Shown piece by piece: positions 6,554 to 7,540 of a stretch of 7,540 bases of DNA (position 1 is the stretch's first letter; each line of letters begins with the position of its first letter). Location of the stretch: assembly GCA_035275625.1 (NCBI GenBank), contig DATEMK010000631.1, positions 1 through 7,540 on the forward strand, read 5' to 3'. Both the position numbers and the translations under genes were made by a program. Below the pieces are notes generated by a model that had not been told where the DNA came from, did no database searches, and saw nothing but the letters and a program-made list of their open reading frames with translations. Source of the DNA: DATEMK01 sp035275625 (lineage in GTDB: Bacteria; Bacteroidota; Bacteroidia; AKYH767-A; OLB10).

Positions 6554-7540
6554 ATGCCGGATTCGCCTATTATTAATATAACTAACCTTTCCTGCAGCTA
6601 TAATCTGAAACAGGAAAATAAAGTTCTATACATAGAGGATTTAAAGTTGGAGAGGGGAAAAATCATTTTCCTGCTTGGAGCATCAGGTACGGGCAAAAGC
6701 ACTTTGCTTGAAGCATTAGGATTAATGAACAACACTATTGCATCGGGCACAGTAGAATTTTCTTCTTCGAAAAAGGAAAAATATGATTTTGCTAATTTAT
6801 GGCAAAATAATAACGAACAAAATATTAACTCCATTAGAAAAAACTTTTTAAGTTTTATTTTCCAGAATACCAATTTAATGGAAAATTTTACTGCTTATGA
6901 AAATATTTGTTTATCGCAAATGATAAAGGGCAGTTCTGATCAGTTAATGGTTATGAATACTGCCGAAGAATTGATGAAGCAGGTACGACTTCCTCAAAAT
7001 GAAGTAGGATATGATACGCTTTCTGTGAATCTTTCAGGTGGACAAAGACAACGTGTTTCATTTGTAAGGGCTTTAAACAGTGATTATGAATTGCTGCTTT
7101 GTGATGAACCAACCGGCAACCTCGATGAAGTAAATGCAAAAGAACTGCTTCAAATTGTAAAACAGAACTTACGAGAAGATAAAACAGCAGTACTTGTTTC
7201 GCATGACGTAAATCTTGCTTTAAAATATGCCGATCAGATAATCCTGATTACAAAAAATCCGCAGTATGGGTATGGTGAAATATTGCCAAAAAATATATTT
7301 CAAAGAGATTATTGGTCATTGTTTGATGACAAGGAACTGACTCAATTCAGGGATTCCATAATAGAATTGTTTTTGCCTGTAATAAGAAAAAATGATGCAA
7401 AATTAAACGAAAAAAAAGCAGTAGAAAACGTCAAGAAAATTTCCTATAGAGACCTTTTTTTGAAAAAGGAAGGCAGGGTCTTAATGGGTAAGTCTTATTT
7501 GAATTTAGTTATTTTGATTACTATTATTTCAATTACATTT
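6554..7540 (+). CDS. MacB-like ABC transporter, ATPase fused to permease (3' partial)
   Basis: ATG at 6554 opens a frame that stays open to the last base, giving 329 residues. All ABC ATPase motifs are present: Walker A G42-A-S-G-T-G-K48-S-T50, Q-loop Q104 in FIFQNTN, signature L160-S-G-G-Q164-RQR, Walker B L-L-L-C-D184-E185-P, D-loop TGNLD and switch histidine H217 in VSHD. The wording of these motifs is that of the LolD/MacB/FtsE group. After the ATPase (about 1-240) comes a linker of about 70 residues, and then a hydrophobic stretch (SYLNLVILITIISITF) begins at about residue 314 and runs off the window. That matches MacB-type proteins, where the ATPase is fused to a four-helix permease. 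MacB-type proteins act by mechanotransmission, moving periplasmic partners rather than passing substrate through the membrane. The 7-base gap after the TssR-like gene suggests that protein as its partner. Catalytic residues look intact. Confidence 0.9.
   Translation, partial: MPDSPIINITNLSCSYNLKQENKVLYIEDLKLERGKIIFLLGASGTGKSTLLEALGLMNNTIASGTVEFSSSKKEKYDFANLWQNNNEQNINSIRKNFLSFIFQNTNLMENFTAYENICLSQMIKGSSDQLMVMNTAEELMKQVRLPQNEVGYDTLSVNLSGGQRQRVSFVRALNSDYELLLCDEPTGNLDEVNAKELLQIVKQNLREDKTAVLVSHDVNLALKYADQIILITKNPQYGYGEILPKNIFQRDYWSLFDDKELTQFRDSIIELFLPVIRKNDAKLNEKKAVENVKKISYRDLFLKKEGRVLMGKSYLNLVILITIISITF

Noticed and set aside
6598..7139. Reverse-strand open frames opposite the ABC gene
   Set aside because: The + strand here carries every ABC ATPase motif in one uninterrupted frame, so the reverse frames are shadows.
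1..7540. A complete type VI secretion locus, CRISPR array, tRNA/rRNA gene or insertion sequence
   Set aside because: No sheath, tube, baseplate or ATPase gene of a T6SS, no spaced direct repeats, no RNA gene signature and no transposase or terminal inverted repeats were found on reading.

Overview
The window is AT-rich and every supported gene lies on the + strand. It is almost certainly from a member of the Bacteroidota. The evidence is a type IX secretion (T9SS) type A sorting domain at the end of the first gene, weak or absent Shine-Dalgarno sequences, many secreted Lys/Asn/Ile-rich proteins, and a thrombospondin-type-3/beta-barrel outer-membrane protein. I cannot name the genus.

Layout: (1) 1-351 is the 3' end of a secreted T9SS cargo gene. 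(2) 369-2051 encodes a signal-peptide protein with an unrecognised N-terminal domain, two Ca-binding-type TSP3 repeats and a probable C-terminal outer-membrane beta-barrel. (3) 2083-3276 encodes an N-terminally membrane-anchored protein with two PKD folds, a charged coiled coil of about 105 residues and a small C-terminal domain. (4) 3304-3969 (or from GTG 3286) encodes a small exported protein that may be a degenerate vWA-like fold. (5) After a 132-bp AT-rich gap, 4102-6546 encodes an 814-aa exported protein with an SH3-like N-terminal part and a central vWA domain with a decayed metal site. It resembles TssR, the vWA component of the Bacteroidetes type VI secretion system (T6SSiii). (6) Seven bases later, 6554 to the window end is a truncated ABC transporter with a complete N-terminal ATPase and the start of a transmembrane segment, as in MacB-type fused ATPase-permeases.

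Genes 2-6 are co-directional and mostly closely packed. Together they encode an inner-membrane ABC motor, an inner-membrane-anchored PKD/coiled-coil protein, one or two periplasmic vWA-type proteins and an outer-membrane barrel. My inference is that they form one trans-envelope apparatus in which a MacB-type ATPase drives conformational changes across the periplasm. A TssR-like protein in this setting, with no T6SS sheath, tube or baseplate gene visible in the window, is the most interesting feature here. Whether T6SS genes lie outside the window cannot be seen.
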